A stretch of DNA of 64,000 nucleotides from Vicia villosa (taxonomy: Eukaryota; Streptophyta; Magnoliopsida; Fabales; Fabaceae): the NCBI RefSeq assembly GCF_029867415.1, contig NC_081185.1, positions 113,753,466-113,817,465 on the forward strand, written 5' to 3'. The notes below the pieces were generated by a model. That model did not search any database. It was not told the DNA's origin and worked only from the letters and a program-made list of their open reading frames with translations. The position numbers were made by a program, and so were the translations under genes. This document shows, one piece after another, positions 1-11,100 of the stretch; the first letter of the stretch is position 1, and each line of letters begins with the position of its first letter.

Positions 1-690
1 GCTCAAGGGGAAACACAAAAAAACGTGCCTCAGTGTGTGTTATCAGGTAGTGTCATATGAATAGAACTTACGCAAATTCAAAGTGATAAAGTCATACCTG
101 ACTACTCTCTCATGATGATAAATGTCTGGCTTTTTATGATCTCACCATGTTGGGCATAGCTTACAGGATCCCGAGTGCTTATTGTGTAATGTCGCTTCTT
201 TTCCGGTTCGTATGTACCAGCTTCCAATCTCAGACCAGTGTCATCGAGTTGCGTCCAACTATTTTTTTCAGTTGTATCAACTTTCAGGGGTGCCTCGGGT
301 GCAAGCTTGGGTTGAATCTTTCATCCACTCGGTACTGGTTCACCTCTCTTTGACACAATCCTCGTCCTTCTGCAACACAATGTTCCTTCAAGCAAACTAA
401 TTAAAACAGAACGAAAAACTTAGCAAATAAACTGAAAATAAAAACTGAATGCAATAAAACCCCCCCACACTTGAACCAAACATTGACCTCAATGTTTAAA
501 TTCAAGATAGTGAGGGTGAACTCACAGAGGGTACTGCGACTCCAGCTGCCTCTTCCTAGCTTTCACCGGAGAGACCCACCTTTTTTTCTGAAAACAAAAC
601 AAAAAGTAAACTGCATTATTAAAACCGTGGGTTGCCTCCCACGAAGCGCTTCGTTTAACGTCGCATGGCTCGACGGTCCAATACCCTTTA

Positions 691-3216
691 TTAAGGAGGG
701 TACTTCCTCCTCCAAACTTGGTTGCTTGTCACTTCCGCAACCACAAACTTATGAAGCCGAGAAGTATGGACCACTTTTCTCTTCAAGTTACTACCCACTT
801 TCATCTTCTCACCTTTACTTTCCACTGTTTTCTTCTTCTTGATTTCTTGAATTACCGCAGGAATTTTTATAGGTGTATGAGTTGAGGCCACCTTAGAGAT
901 GATACTTGAAACTTTTTCGGGATGGTGTGGACTTTTGCTGGCTCCCTCACTTCTGATCATACCAACTTTAGATTGATTATTCCCACCAACAGCTTCTTTT
1001 TTGACTTCTAACACCTTCAGTGTTACCTCCTCATCAAATGATTTAACTACGAGTTCCCCTTTTTCAATATCCAAATTGCAGCGACTAGTAAGCAAAAAGG
1101 GTCGCCCAAGAAGGATTGGAGTCTCTTCATCCTCAGGAATGTCCATGATGTGGAAATCAACTGGGTAAACAAACTTGTCAATCTCTACCATTACATCTTC
1201 GGCTATCCCATATGAATTCTTAATAGTGTGATCAGCAAATTGCAACTTTGTTTCACTCTCGCTTATTTTTCCAATCTCCACCTTTTTGAAGATGGACAAT
1301 GGCATCAAACTCACACTAGAACCAGAATCAATTAGCACCTTTTTGAACACTCTGTCATTTATGGTGCACGGTATTGCAACCACTCCAGGGTCTTTCTTCT
1401 TAATGGGGATCTTCCTTGCTGGCGAGACTCTACCACACTTTTCAGTCACAATTTTTGTTTCATCTCCCACTTGTCTTTTCTTAGAAATTACCTCTTTCAT
1501 AAATTTCTTGTATAAAGGCATATTCTCAAGTGCTTCAAAGAAAAGTAAGTTAATCTCTAACTTCTTGAACATTGCAGCAAACTTCTCAAAATCCTTCTCT
1601 TTCGAATCCTTCTTGGCCACTCTAGAGGGGAATGGTAATTTGACCACCGGTTTAGTTTCTTTCTTATTTTTCTCTTCTAGTGGCTTAACCGGTGATATCA
1701 CTACTTCAGGCTCTTTTGGATTTTCTCTAATTTCTAGATCTACCTCTATAACTAAGTTGTCATCTATCCCCTCCTCTTCTTCAGGCTCTGGCGCTTTCTG
1801 ACTTCTTGTTGTAACAACATTAATTTTTTCTTGGTTTTTTGGATTTGCCACAGTTGAGCTTGGAAGAGTACCTTGTGCCTGTAGAGTGAGATGTTGTGCT
1901 ATCTGACCCACTTGAACTTCCAGATTTTTGATTGAAGCTGTTGTGTTCCTATGGTTGTTTCTTGTCTCTTCTTGAAACTGGGAACATTGTCCGGCCAATC
2001 TCTCAATAGCTACTTCCCATTCTGCCTTTTGAGGAACTTGTTGTTGATCTTTCCATGAGAAGTTTGGATGATTCTTCCATCCCGGATTATAGGTGTTAGA
2101 ATAAGGATTGTTCTGCTTCAAGAACTTGATTTCTTCAATTTTTTGAGGAGTTGCAAAACAATACACAGTTTGGTGAGGACCATTACAAATCTCACAACTG
2201 ACCGTCTGAGCCGGTTGAACTTGAGCCATAGTTTGAGTCTCAACAGTCATCTTCTTGAGTCTTCTCTCGACTTCAGCTGCAATTTGGTCTTCCATTTTCA
2301 CAACTTGATTAGCCAACTTTAAATCAATCATCCCTTCCGGCTGGCTTACACTACGATCATATAATTCCAAATGCTCATTCGCAGCAATGGCTTCAATGAT
2401 CTTCTTGATACCAGTGGCTGTTGTAAAATTAGATGAGCCACCGGCAGCTGTGTCAATGAGTTGCTTAGTCTTCACCTTGAGGCCATTCACAAAGTTCTGC
2501 ATCTGTTCAGTTGCATCCATATTGTGAGTAGGACATGCAACTAATAATCGCTTAAACCTCTTGTACGCATCTCCAAGTGATTCTCCTTCCTTCTGTTTAA
2601 AATTTACTATGTCATACCTCTTACGGATATACACAGAAGCAGGAAAATACTCGTTGAGAAATGTCGTCTCCATTTGTTGCCAAGTTGTAATGCTCCCAGC
2701 AGGTAAAGAGTAGAACCACTCTTCAGCATCTTCTGAAAGGGTAAAGGGAAACATTACCAACTTTTTCGCTTCCTCGGAGTGTCCTTCAATTTTTAACGAC
2801 GTGGTCATCGTGAGAAATCTCTGTAAATGCTTATTTGCATCTTCATTGATTTTTCCTGAAAAAGGCCTCTTTTCGAGTTGCTGGATCGTTGAAGGGTGCA
2901 ACTGAAAATGAGCAACATTGACTGGTTGATTTACTATTGTCAACCGTCCAGTTGGAGCATTTGTTCCTCCATAATCACCCAGAAGTCTCTCCACTGGAGG
3001 TGGATCTGCAGCCATGGTTTCAGACTCGGTGTCTGAATGTTCTGAATGAACCGAAATTACTTCCTCTTCTTCAGATTCAGAAACTGTCAGTGTTGCTTTT
3101 GATGTTTCCGGTCTTTCTTGCTTGGCTTCACGGAGTCTGGTACGCAATGATCTTTCTGGTTCTGCGTCAAAAAGAAGTTCAGCTGAGGTCTTACCTCGCA
3201 TCCACAGATTAGACAA
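691..3216 (-). CDS. Retrotransposon Gag-protease polyprotein, intact 841 codons
   Basis: Gag packages the element RNA and the protease matures the polyprotein. Visible in order: an acidic, serine-rich N-terminus (about 45-70); a Retrotrans_gag-type domain (about 115-235) with the FPFTLSEDAEEWFYSLP segment; a zinc-knuckle-like CX2CX3HX4C near 345; a charged linker; and an aspartic protease with active-site LIDSGSS near residue 628 and the ILLGRPFL flap partner near 701. A lysine-rich tail follows. The frame is open throughout, unusual for an element this decayed elsewhere. A family gag-pol would continue into reverse transcriptase, but here the ORF stops and a 3' untranslated motif follows within 50 bases. 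Just before the stop a different frame resembles the usual polyprotein tail, suggesting a small frameshift near the end. Confidence 0.88.
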   Translation of the reverse strand: MSNLWMRGKTSAELLFDAEPERSLRTRLREAKQERPETSKATLTVSESEEEEVISVHSEHSDTESETMAADPPPVERLLGDYGGTNAPTGRLTIVNQPVNVAHFQLHPSTIQQLEKRPFSGKINEDANKHLQRFLTMTTSLKIEGHSEEAKKLVMFPFTLSEDAEEWFYSLPAGSITTWQQMETTFLNEYFPASVYIRKRYDIVNFKQKEGESLGDAYKRFKRLLVACPTHNMDATEQMQNFVNGLKVKTKQLIDTAAGGSSNFTTATGIKKIIEAIAANEHLELYDRSVSQPEGMIDLKLANQVVKMEDQIAAEVERRLKKMTVETQTMAQVQPAQTVSCEICNGPHQTVYCFATPQKIEEIKFLKQNNPYSNTYNPGWKNHPNFSWKDQQQVPQKAEWEVAIERLAGQCSQFQEETRNNHRNTTASIKNLEVQVGQIAQHLTLQAQGTLPSSTVANPKNQEKINVVTTRSQKAPEPEEEEGIDDNLVIEVDLEIRENPKEPEVVISPVKPLEEKNKKETKPVVKLPFPSRVAKKDSKEKDFEKFAAMFKKLEINLLFFEALENMPLYKKFMKEVISKKRQVGDETKIVTEKCGRVSPARKIPIKKKDPGVVAIPCTINDRVFKKVLIDSGSSVSLMPLSIFKKVEIGKISESETKLQFADHTIKNSYGIAEDVMVEIDKFVYPVDFHIMDIPEDEETPILLGRPFLLTSRCNLDIEKGELVVKSFDEEVTLKVLEVKKEAVGGNNQSKVGMIRSEGASKSPHHPEKVSSIISKVASTHTPIKIPAVIQEIKKKKTVESKGEKMKVGSNLKRKVVHTSRLHKFVVAEVTSNQVWRRKYPP

Positions 3217-3314
3217 TTATTAATAGCAATAAATCAAAATATAGAAAGAAAAATTTTGGTTGCAGAGTAACAAAATTTCAATTGAATTACAAATTGAACT
3301 TATATTTCTGGCAG

Positions 3315-3332
3315 TCCCCGGCAACGGCGCCA
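3315..3332 (-). other. Primer binding site, tRNA-Asp type
   Basis: The plus strand reads TCCCCGGCAACGGCGCCA, identical to the 3' end of plant tRNA-Asp(GTC) as I know it, so the element strand is complementary to that tRNA and would prime minus-strand DNA synthesis. It lies six bases from the inferred LTR edge at 3339, fixing the element's direction as minus. Confidence 0.85.
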
Positions 3333-3338
3333 AAAACT

Positions 3339-4796
3339 TGATCGGAAAATAGCAAGTGTACTATTTTTACCGATGTAGTAATAATAGGATTTATCCCAAA
3401 TATCGATCTCGTGGACTGCGTAGGAAATATAAGTTATTTTAATGATTCAATTGAACAAAAGACCATGGGGGTTTTGTTGTTTGACTAGAAATAATGATAA
3501 ATGACAACAAATCAATAAGAGACGTAAATGTGACTTTAAAACAATATGAGAGAATATGCTAGGGTGAGTGTATGAATTGCCTTGCAATGACCCTTAATCC
3601 TTAGTTATAAAATATCAATGTACATGAACTATTTCCGAATCTCAAGAGTTATCTTCCCTAATTCCTCAGAGGAAAACCTTTTGATACTTTCTTGTATCCT
3701 AATTCCTTAGCAATTCAAGAAGTAATCAAGCGCAATATAATTTATCAAGATTATTATGGTTACTACGAAGCATCCTCATTCCTAAGCAATAACAATCGTA
3801 ATATAATTTTGCAAACAGCGATAAGGTGGTTTGTCCGACCTAAACCTTAACCGTAAATCAAAAATCTATTTGTCAGATAGATAGAGCAATAAGCACTTTG
3901 CACAATCAAATAATTTGACACACATAAATATTCTCTAACATAAAGGAAATTAGGTTCAATGACAATAGCAATTCAGGGACACCCCCCTAGCATTGGGGGG
4001 TTTAGCCGCTCATAATATTCAAAGAAAATACAATAGGAAGATTAGACATTACAAGAAAATAGGATTGCTTTGATCTTCAATCGCAATTGCTCTTGAAGAT
4101 CTCTGTTCTCCAAAACCCTTGAGAGCTCTCCTCTTTCTTCTGCAATTCTTTCGTACGTCAAAAAGTGTCTCTTCCCTCTTCCCAATTAGGTTTTAGTAGT
4201 GTTGATTCAAGTTAAAAACATGCGAAAAGTCCGAACTACCCTTAATGAAGTTGAGGCCTTTAAAAATATAAAACTGGCAAAATTGCTCGCGCCTGCCAAC
4301 ACGGGCCGTGTCCTGTGACACGGGCACCCGTGTTGGCCCTCTGTCCATGTTATTTTCAAAATTTCCTCCCAGGCTTCCTGACACGGGCAGTGTCAAGTGA
4401 TACGGGTACCCGTGTCAGGCCACTGTTTTGCATGTTTTCTTTGCTTTCCCCCAGGCTTCCTGACACGGGCAGTGTCACGTGACACGGGTACCCGTGTCAG
4501 GCCACTGATTTCTCCATTCTTTTGTTTCTTCTCCTGCTTCCTGACACTGGCTGTGTCCTGTGACACTGGTACCCGTGTCAGGCCACTGTATGCACCAAAT
4601 CTTCATTTTTTCTTTGATTCATCTTTGTTCAGCCCTGCATTCTTCTCATGGACTTAAACGCATAAACCTGAAACACAATCACTACCAAAAACAAGCATCA
4701 AAGCATCTTAAAAACATGAGTTCTTAGCATCAAAACAAAACACACAACTTAAACGAAACTTTCAAAATAAGAACGAAAACTATAAAAGACGGGCCA
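3339..4796 (-). repeat. 5' LTR of the gypsy element
   Basis: The plus-strand edge TGATCGG at 3339 is six bases outside the primer site and matches the TG...CA rule. The far edge is set at the CA of gggcca (4795-4796), just before Helitron helicase coding starts; that edge is approximate because no partner LTR or target duplication is in the window. Length would be about 1.46 kb. It contains the palindromic array at 4291-4590. Confidence 0.65.
4291..4590. repeat. Four tandem palindromic units inside the LTR
   Basis: Four units spaced about 81-82 bp share a core that reads the same on both strands: CCTGACACGGG, then a short centre, then CCCGTGTCAGG, with ACACGGGTACCCGTGT in the middle copies. 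The first unit has CCAACACGGG/CCCGTGTTGG, and the last has a CACTGG variant. GC content is far above the flanking LTR. Each could form a long hairpin in RNA. Confidence 0.85.
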
Positions 4797-4805
4797 TTGT
4801 GTTAC

Positions 4806-5469
4806 CGAATTGACGAGATTTATGCCGAGAGATTGATGAAAACACCATACAAATTGGTGACCGATCACTTAGCTTCAACAATCGAAGTAGTTGATGATAT
4901 CAACCAATATATCACAAACCTTCTTCCAGGTATTCATATGCCACTTAGTTCAATTTATACATCTTAATAGTAAAGATCTTTTGTAATATGATATAACTTT
5001 TTATCTCTTAACATTATTAACTAAATCTTGGTATTTTTCAATTGTTGTAGAAGAAGGGAGAGAATACTTTAGTAGTGATTCCATTGATAAATCTGATGTA
5101 ACTAACTTTGATGCATATGAGCATGTGACACCTGAGTTCCTTAACGCTCTTAAAACCTCAGGATTGCCTAACCATTCGATCAGGTTGAAAGTTGGTGCCA
5201 CTATTATGTTAATGTGCAACCTTGATCAGTCAGAGGGCTTGTGCAATGATACACGACTAACTGTAACCAGGCTTGCTGCCCATGTCATTGAAGCAAAGAT
5301 CATTTCTGGAAAAAATATTGGTAACATCTTTTATATTCCTAGAATGTCTTTATCCCCCTCACAATCTCCATGGCCATTTAAATTGGTGAGACGCCAATTT
5401 CCAATTATTGTTTCCTTTGCCATGACTATTAACAATGTTGTATTCAAGGAAGTGTTCCATAACATTTGA
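4806..5469 (+). pseudogene. Helitron Pif1-like helicase, C-terminal fragment with internal deletion
   Basis: Coding similarity begins near 4806, is interrupted by an intron (4930-5050, GT...AG), and continues to the stop at 5467-5469. Recognisable blocks are TPEFLNALKTSGLPNH, RLKVGATIMLMCNLDQSEG and IPRMSLSPSQSPWPF, all characteristic of the C-terminal third of plant Helitron helicases, followed by RRQFPIIVSFAMTIN. There the sequence jumps straight to NVVFKEVFHNI, which resembles the normal last residues of these proteins. The usual stretch between them (about 50-60 residues, holding the last helicase motifs) is missing. The protein is therefore inactive as a helicase; the N-terminal Rep region is not in the window. 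Confidence 0.82.
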
Positions 5470-5921
5470 AAGGTGTGAAGTTAAATATTGAGTCGTACCA
5501 TACCATTATCAACATATTTTACCACTTTGAAATATTATTCATTCACAATATAACTTTTTTTTTTTGTTTTTTTCCTATCTTTCAGGTTAAATTCATTCAC
5601 TTCATTTTGGAATGTCATGTTGCAGCTCAACTTACCTTTTATAAGCTTTTGTAACACATTTTGTATTTCACTACTTATTTAAAGCAACATATTGTGTTGT
5701 TACATTAGCAATCCTTTATTTCAGTGACATTATCAATACTAATGATATAAGATTTTGAATTCTACTAAAAAGGTTTGAAAGTTATATTGAGGCTAACACT
5801 CCTTCATTTTCATGACCTTAACAATACTATCAATATACTATTTGGCAGGTTTTATCTTTTCATGAAGGTCGTATTCCTTATGTTAATTTAATCGGAAACT
5901 ACACAACATCATTAGAAAATA

Positions 5922-5951
5922 ACCCGTGCGGTAGCACGGGTCTATTACTAG
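5922..5951 (+). other. Helitron 3' terminus: hairpin plus CTAG
   Basis: ACCCGTGC (5922-5929), a four-base loop and GCACGGGT (5934-5941) form a perfect 8-bp stem. CTATTACTAG follows, and the next base is T (5952), as expected for insertion at AT. The sequence right of it resumes an F-box remnant. Confidence 0.85.
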
Positions 5952-5952
5952 T

Positions 5953-6130
5953 TGAATTTTGAAAACCAAACTTTAAACAGAGCCAGTACTCTTGAAACTC
6001 ACTAGTGAAAGAATAACAAGACAAACAGAACAATTCTTTGCAAATACCAACTATACGAGAGCCTTCTTTGTCGTTCAAAGAATAGTTAGGATCGATGGAA
6101 AGGGTGAACAAGAGGTCCTCATGTAGTTCA
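5953..6130 (-). pseudogene. F-box/FBA gene remnant
   Basis: The minus strand encodes a piece of the F-box-associated region: FTLSIDPNYSLNDKEGSRI, then GICKELFCLSC and EYWLCLKFG, aligning with the 'FxLSVDxxYLVxxKG...VGSCNGLxCL...FRLWNPATR' segment of the intact genes at 12740-14035 and 62156. There is no F-box and no downstream propeller region. It is cut at its 3' side exactly by the Helitron terminus, so the Helitron inserted into (or ended in) this remnant. Related remnants occur at 11330-11570 and 27700-28000. Confidence 0.65.
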
Positions 6131-7881
6131 AGCAGAAAATCATACTAATTATAATACTACATCCACAACCAGACCCCTACTTGTACTATTGAGCTTTCTT
6201 CAAACATTGGTCCTCGCTATCGGAGGCCTATTATTCACAGATTTACTTGAGCGAAAAGGACATGGTGACTTCAACACTTGTTAGTACATAAATGAACTAG
6301 AAATAATAACAAGTATAGATGAAAGTGTCAACTGTGTTGTGGATATATGAAACACAATAATTAATGCTTAATAACTAAAAATGTATAATTTCTTCTACAA
6401 CAGGTACAACTCAATAAACATTTTGCTTTTTTCTCACCAAGAGGCTAAAAATAAAACAAATAAACATTGCAATGCAGTAATTATGATATGCCTCTCAGCG
6501 TTTAAAAGAAGTTTTTGAATATGCAAAACAAGATGAAAAGCCGACAAGAGAATGTTGGAAACATAGCATCAACTTTCAAACAAACAATGAGGTATTTCCC
6601 TCTCCAAATCAAGATAGTTAAAAAAAAAAAAAAAAGTTTAGAACAAAGTACATGAAAAATCATGTCCCTAAGCACCTGGACAGATTTCATTCTAAAATCT
6701 AATTAAAATTCAAACCACGTTCCTCTGGATTCTTCCTCTTCCGAAACTGCCTTAGCTGCTGTTCTTCTAAGCTTTTAATTCCCACACTATATTAACTCTT
6801 GGTGGTCATCCTAACTCTGCAATCACAGACACAAATGGATGTAAGAGAAGGAATACACGTTGAAAGTACTCTCAGTATTTTCATTAAATCAAAGAATAAG
6901 ATGTCACTCCTATAGTTCCATTTACAAAATTATAAAGTCGAATAACAAATATGAAGGAAAAGGCATTCTGCAGTTATGACATGAGAAGATTAAAGGCCTA
7001 CCGGTTGCAATTTGCAATACATTCCATAAAATTATTCTTATTCAAATAATTCAACGTGACAATGTTCATCAGAACCGCTACTACTTATGATAATGCTGTT
7101 TTGAAATCATCTGGAAAATAAAATCAATCTAACAAATCATAAAAAAGATTATTCACACAATTGGTAATTAGCAGATGACAGACACAAGGCAGAAATAAGA
7201 ATGGTTTATATTGCAGGCTATCAGGGTTGGCGAGGTGACACACATGCATCAATCAATGCTTCAACAGAATTAGTTCAAATGTACTTGAATTGGTGTAAGC
7301 AAAAATAGACCAAAAAACATAATTATCAAAGGCTCAATAATCAATTGTTTAAAGAACCAAACATCAAATCCCACAAGACCTCAACCAGATCAGGAAACAA
7401 GATGAAACTGCAGACTGCTTCCTTCTTCTATTCTGCATCAGTTTTGGTCCTAAACTAAAATCAAGGAAGCACGCCAATTGTATTTTAACAAAGAAAAGGT
7501 GGAACATTGAAGTCCCGATAAATGGAAATTGATGATATTCTATTAATTACAACATTGATATCTTGTTTAAGAAGAATAGTATAAATCGATCACATGTCAA
7601 GCAAGCATGTTATAGATCAGCATTTGGTAATAATGAAAACAGTGTTTTAGCATTTTCAAGGATTCTAATAAACATGAAACTGTCAAGTTCTTGAGAATAA
7701 TATATATACAATGCAAACATAATATGAAAATAGTTATTCCAGAAGGCTAATATTTATCAATATAAGGCACATGCTCAATATATAATTAACCTAAACAATC
7801 ATTAAAAAGAATATTTACACAATCGATTATTATGAAAACAAACATAAATTCAAACAAGTAAATAATGGGAGGAACTCACTT
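6131..7881 (-). other. Downstream region of F-box gene with 3' intron (no other gene seen)
   Basis: This stretch is the downstream part of the duplicated F-box unit. Behind the stop of the upstream gene the minus strand has a splice donor (GTGAGT at about 7876) and, near 6822, an acceptor-like tgattgcag followed by a segment conserved at 12245-12390 and in inverse orientation at 63789-63890. About 6170-6300 matches about 11960-12080. Apart from these repeats it is AT-rich with no credible ORF. A purine tract lies at about 6621-6636. Confidence 0.55.
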
Positions 7882-9112
7882 TCAAGAAGTTGGAACTAAG
7901 CTTTCAACATATTTCTTGGCATCTTCCCACCATACAGAATCAGTAGTTTGATTATCGGTAATAGTTCTCGCTGGTATAACTTTTGTTCGCTCTACTCTAT
8001 TATGCCTCCAGTTATAGAGGATTGCTTGATATTCTTGAGTGCACTTAATTACCAGTGTATCACCATCTTCAGAGAGAAGCAATGGCACCAATTGAAAACC
8101 AGATTTGTTTACATTGTCGTTAATGTCATATTCTACTTGAAGATTGACGTAACTAATTTTAAGAAATTGATTCCAAGAATCTTCAACTCCAAATTTCTTC
8201 ATTTGCCATATAACAAAATGCGTTTCCCTGTAACAGTAAGAAAAAGAAAGGCAGTCCCCCAAAACACCAACAATTGGATTCATAAGCGGAACTTGATCAA
8301 AACCCGCAGGCGGCAAGTACTGGTTGTATGTCTCTGTTCCCAAATCAAGTGAAACAATAACAAACTGCTCAACGGTAATATCCTTATAATTGTAAGAAAG
8401 GGTATTGCCGTGAATAGCCAACCAGTTAAGAGTGCCACCGAAATACACGCAGTTTTCACCTGTGTTCAAATGATGAGGAACAATTGGGAAACTTTCAATG
8501 TTTCTCCAAACATCATCACCCAGCTGGAGAACTTTAACTTCGGTTGTCGATGAATAATGTAAGTAACAGAAAGCCACCACTTTATAAATGCCGGTTTTGT
8601 CACAACCAAACGCATAGCAGAAAGAAGGAGATGTCATAGGGCAAGAATGAGAACCAAATTTTTGAGAGATTGTTCTAGTGGCTGGGTTCCACAAACGAAA
8701 CCAGAACTCTGCATCCTTATTGGAGTAAGAATGAGCAGATAAAAAGAACCAATCCATTGCAAGAACCAATAATAAGAGAACATCCTTTATTGTCCAAATG
8801 ATAGTAAGGATCATCGGAAAGGATGAAGGAGGGATTATCGATTAAACGGCGTATAGAGTATGGAAGGAGACTGAAATCAATCTCAGATTCAATTTTAATG
8901 TCGTAGTCAGACTCTTTGACGATATTTTTAACGTGATGTGTGATTAGTGTGAAGAAATCATTTCGCGAAGATGATTTCTTAAGATGCAATTTGACAAAGG
9001 TGGGATTGGAAATGAAAGTGTTACAAGACTTGTTAACGCACCTGAATCGTAGAATTGATTTCACTGGAAGAGCGGAGAAAATCTCGCTCAGGAGATCGTT
9101 AGAGAAAAACAT
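7882..9112 (-). pseudogene. F-box/FBA protein gene with one frameshift
   Basis: Family role: the F-box binds SKP1 of an SCF ubiquitin ligase and the FBA region binds the substrate. Start chosen at the ATG at 9110-9112 because MFFSNDLLSEIFSALPVKS matches the N-terminus of the paralogues; the open frame runs 30 codons further upstream without similarity. The F-box covers residues about 2-45 (LLSEIFSALPVKSILRFRCVNKS). The frame breaks near 8741-8745, where a run of five T on the coding strand appears one base too long. The second frame then runs cleanly through EFWFRLWNPATR, LNWLAIHGN and SLDLGTETYNQYLPP to the stop at 7882. A single-base homopolymer indel is the only lesion, so either recent pseudogenisation or an assembly error is possible. 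Confidence 0.8.
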
Positions 9113-9202
9113 CGACAATGGAGTTATACGACGCAGAGATGCTATTGAACTCAGCAAGCACGTTGTTTTAAGAGGCTGTAGTATTGAATAAAAAAAATTC
9201 AA

Positions 9203-9437
9203 ACTATTTGTTTATTTGGACATATTTCTTACACTAAATAATCACACATATATTAATCACACATTTATTTTACTTAAAACTTATTAATCACTTTTGTAAA
9301 AACCTTTATAATTTCTTATTTTCATGCAACAATTATTATTTTTCTTAATCTGTGTAAAGAGTCCAAAACGAGTTATAATAAAAAACGGAAGGAGTAAAAT
9401 ACATATTATTAACCTTGTTCTGACACTAAATTATAAA
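9203..9437. other. F-box gene upstream region, AT-rich
   Basis: AT-rich sequence with short poly-T tracts upstream of the minus-strand F-box gene. The phrase aacggaaggagtaaaat near 9389 resembles one end of a Stowaway-type MITE, but no partner end is visible. No ORF. Confidence 0.35.
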
Positions 9438-9932
9438 TAGGGATGACAAAAATATTCATATCCGCGGATATCGGCGGATAAAATCCGTCATCGGTCACGG
9501 CAGGACAGGTAGTTTAATAGATATTCACGGATAAAATAAATGGATATTTAAATAGTACTCTTCCACCATGTCCACGGATAAAATAAATAGATATTTTAAT
9601 AGATATTCACGGATAAAATAATGTTACCGTGTCCACAAATATCTATATCTATTAATAAATTATAAAAATTACTTAAATATTATTAGATTTGGTGAAATTA
9701 ATTTGATAAAGTTTTGTTGTTAAAATAAGATAGATTTGTATGAATGTTATGTAATAATAACGTCTTGTATCTTTAAAAGAAACTGAAAATATTATTTCAA
9801 AATATAACTTTAGAAAAATAGTGTTATCCACGGATATACGGATATGAAGCGGATATGGATATCATATTTATTTAACGGGGCGGACACAGATATCATACTA
9901 TCCGTCCCCATGTATATTCATTTACATCTTTA
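9438..9932. mobile_element. hAT-type MITE, 495 bp, 8-bp TSD
   Basis: The element begins TAGGGATGACAAAAATATTC and ends in the loosely inverted ...TTTACATCTTTA. It is flanked by the 8-bp direct repeat ATTATAAA at 9430-9437 and 9933-9940, the target duplication size of hAT transposons. The interior is rich in the motif ATCCGCGGATAT and 'cacggataaaataaat' repeats. No coding capacity. Confidence 0.85.
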
Positions 9933-9940
9933 ATTATAAA

Positions 9941-11100
9941 TGTATTAACCAACTTTTACACTTCATTGATCAACTTTATATTTGAGAACCCATTAACCAA
10001 GTTATGAACTATATTAGCCAATTTATTACATAATATTAACTAAAGTTGGTTTACTACGTAAGAATTAATATTTCATATCAGAACACTCGATAATCAAACT
10101 ATGAATTATATTAACCAATTTATAATACTCAATTAACTAACTTTACTTTATAACTTAAAAATACTTTTTTTATGTCAGAATATATGTTAACCAAACTCTA
10201 AACTGTGTTAACCAAGTTCTAATATTTCATTAACCAAAATAATTTATAAAAAAACATTGAAAAATCTATCAATTTTTTTATAAAAAAAAAAAACTGCTCA
10301 CGTATGTGGACAGTATATTGAAGGTAGGTGTAGGAATATCATTTCTCTTTGTTTTAAGGCTTTCAAGTGTTTACACTTGAATATAAATGGTTATATTAAT
10401 TAATTAAAAAATTTCAGTCTGATTTACTAGGATGCATGTTCGTCATTACTTGATCAGTGTAAAATGATTTTTATAATGTAATTTTTTTGAAAATTATAAA
10501 TATTTTTTTATAAAAGTTTCAAATGAAAATTTATCTTGAATAATTCTTTTAAAATATTATTTTACATATTTTATTATTTTTCTTACAATTATTTAATTTT
10601 GAAGTTATTTCAAATAGTTTTTCATAAAATTATTTTTCAGGATACAATTTTTTGAAAAAATTAGAATTTCGATTATGTTTTGATCTTATTGAATATATGT
10701 TTATGTTTTAGGATGTCAAATTTAATCTTTTAATTTAGAAAAAACAAATATAAAAAATTGTAATATTTTGAAAAACAATTCTATAAAATTCATTTTTAAT
10801 AATAAAAAAAAATTACTTTAAAAGATAAAACAAATCAGTCCTTAAACTTTTTACTTTAAAAAATAGATTTTTTGGATAAATTTTTGGTACACAGTAGTTT
10901 TGATTGGGTGCTAATAATTTTAATAATGTGACTAAACACAGACATTTTCTGAGGCTTGAAAATAATAGAACCAAATAATTTGTAGAAGAAGAAATGAAAG
11001 GTAAATACAAAAGGCCAAAATATAACAATAAGTAGATTCTTTATTCCTCATTGAACCTAATAACTCCTTGGACCTTCGGATTGCAAGTTAATTCTCCATC
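9941..11100. other. AT-rich intergenic sequence, decayed short repeats
   Basis: 9941-10255 holds a degenerate series of 'attaaccaa(g/c)tt' phrases every 30-60 bases, on one strand, with no clean period. 10340-11100 is low-complexity AT-rich DNA. No gene or element end recognised. Confidence 0.5.

Larger units (their letters stand above)
1..4796 (-). mobile_element. Ty3/gypsy (Athila/Tat-like) retrotransposon, partial, gag-protease only
   Basis: The element reads right to left: 5' LTR (3339-4796), tRNA-Asp primer site, leader, gag-protease ORF, then an untranslated stretch to the window edge. The motif tgggttgcctccc at 628-640 (GGGAGGCAACCCA on the element strand) normally sits after the polymerase in plant elements of this type, yet here it lies right behind the protease. 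No reverse transcriptase, RNase H or integrase similarity is seen in any frame of 1-690. So this copy belongs to, or has become, a gag-only derivative. The other LTR and the outer target duplication would be left of the window, so its full length is unknown. Confidence 0.85.
4797..5951 (+). mobile_element. Helitron remnant, 3' part
   Basis: Helicase-like coding (4806-5469) is followed by about 450 bases of AT-rich sequence and a 3' terminus of the Helitron type ending CTAG at 5951 before a host T. The 5' part, including the Rep endonuclease domain, is absent and the gypsy LTR abuts instead, so either the LTR element landed in the Helitron or the junction is a deletion. Confidence 0.8.

Noticed and set aside
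1286..1801. 171-codon plus-strand ORF
   Set aside because: It is the reverse-strand shadow of the gag-protease gene and shows no protein family features.
7948..8352. 134-codon plus-strand ORF
   Set aside because: It is the antisense shadow of the F-box gene's FBA region; similar shadows appear opposite the other F-box copies.
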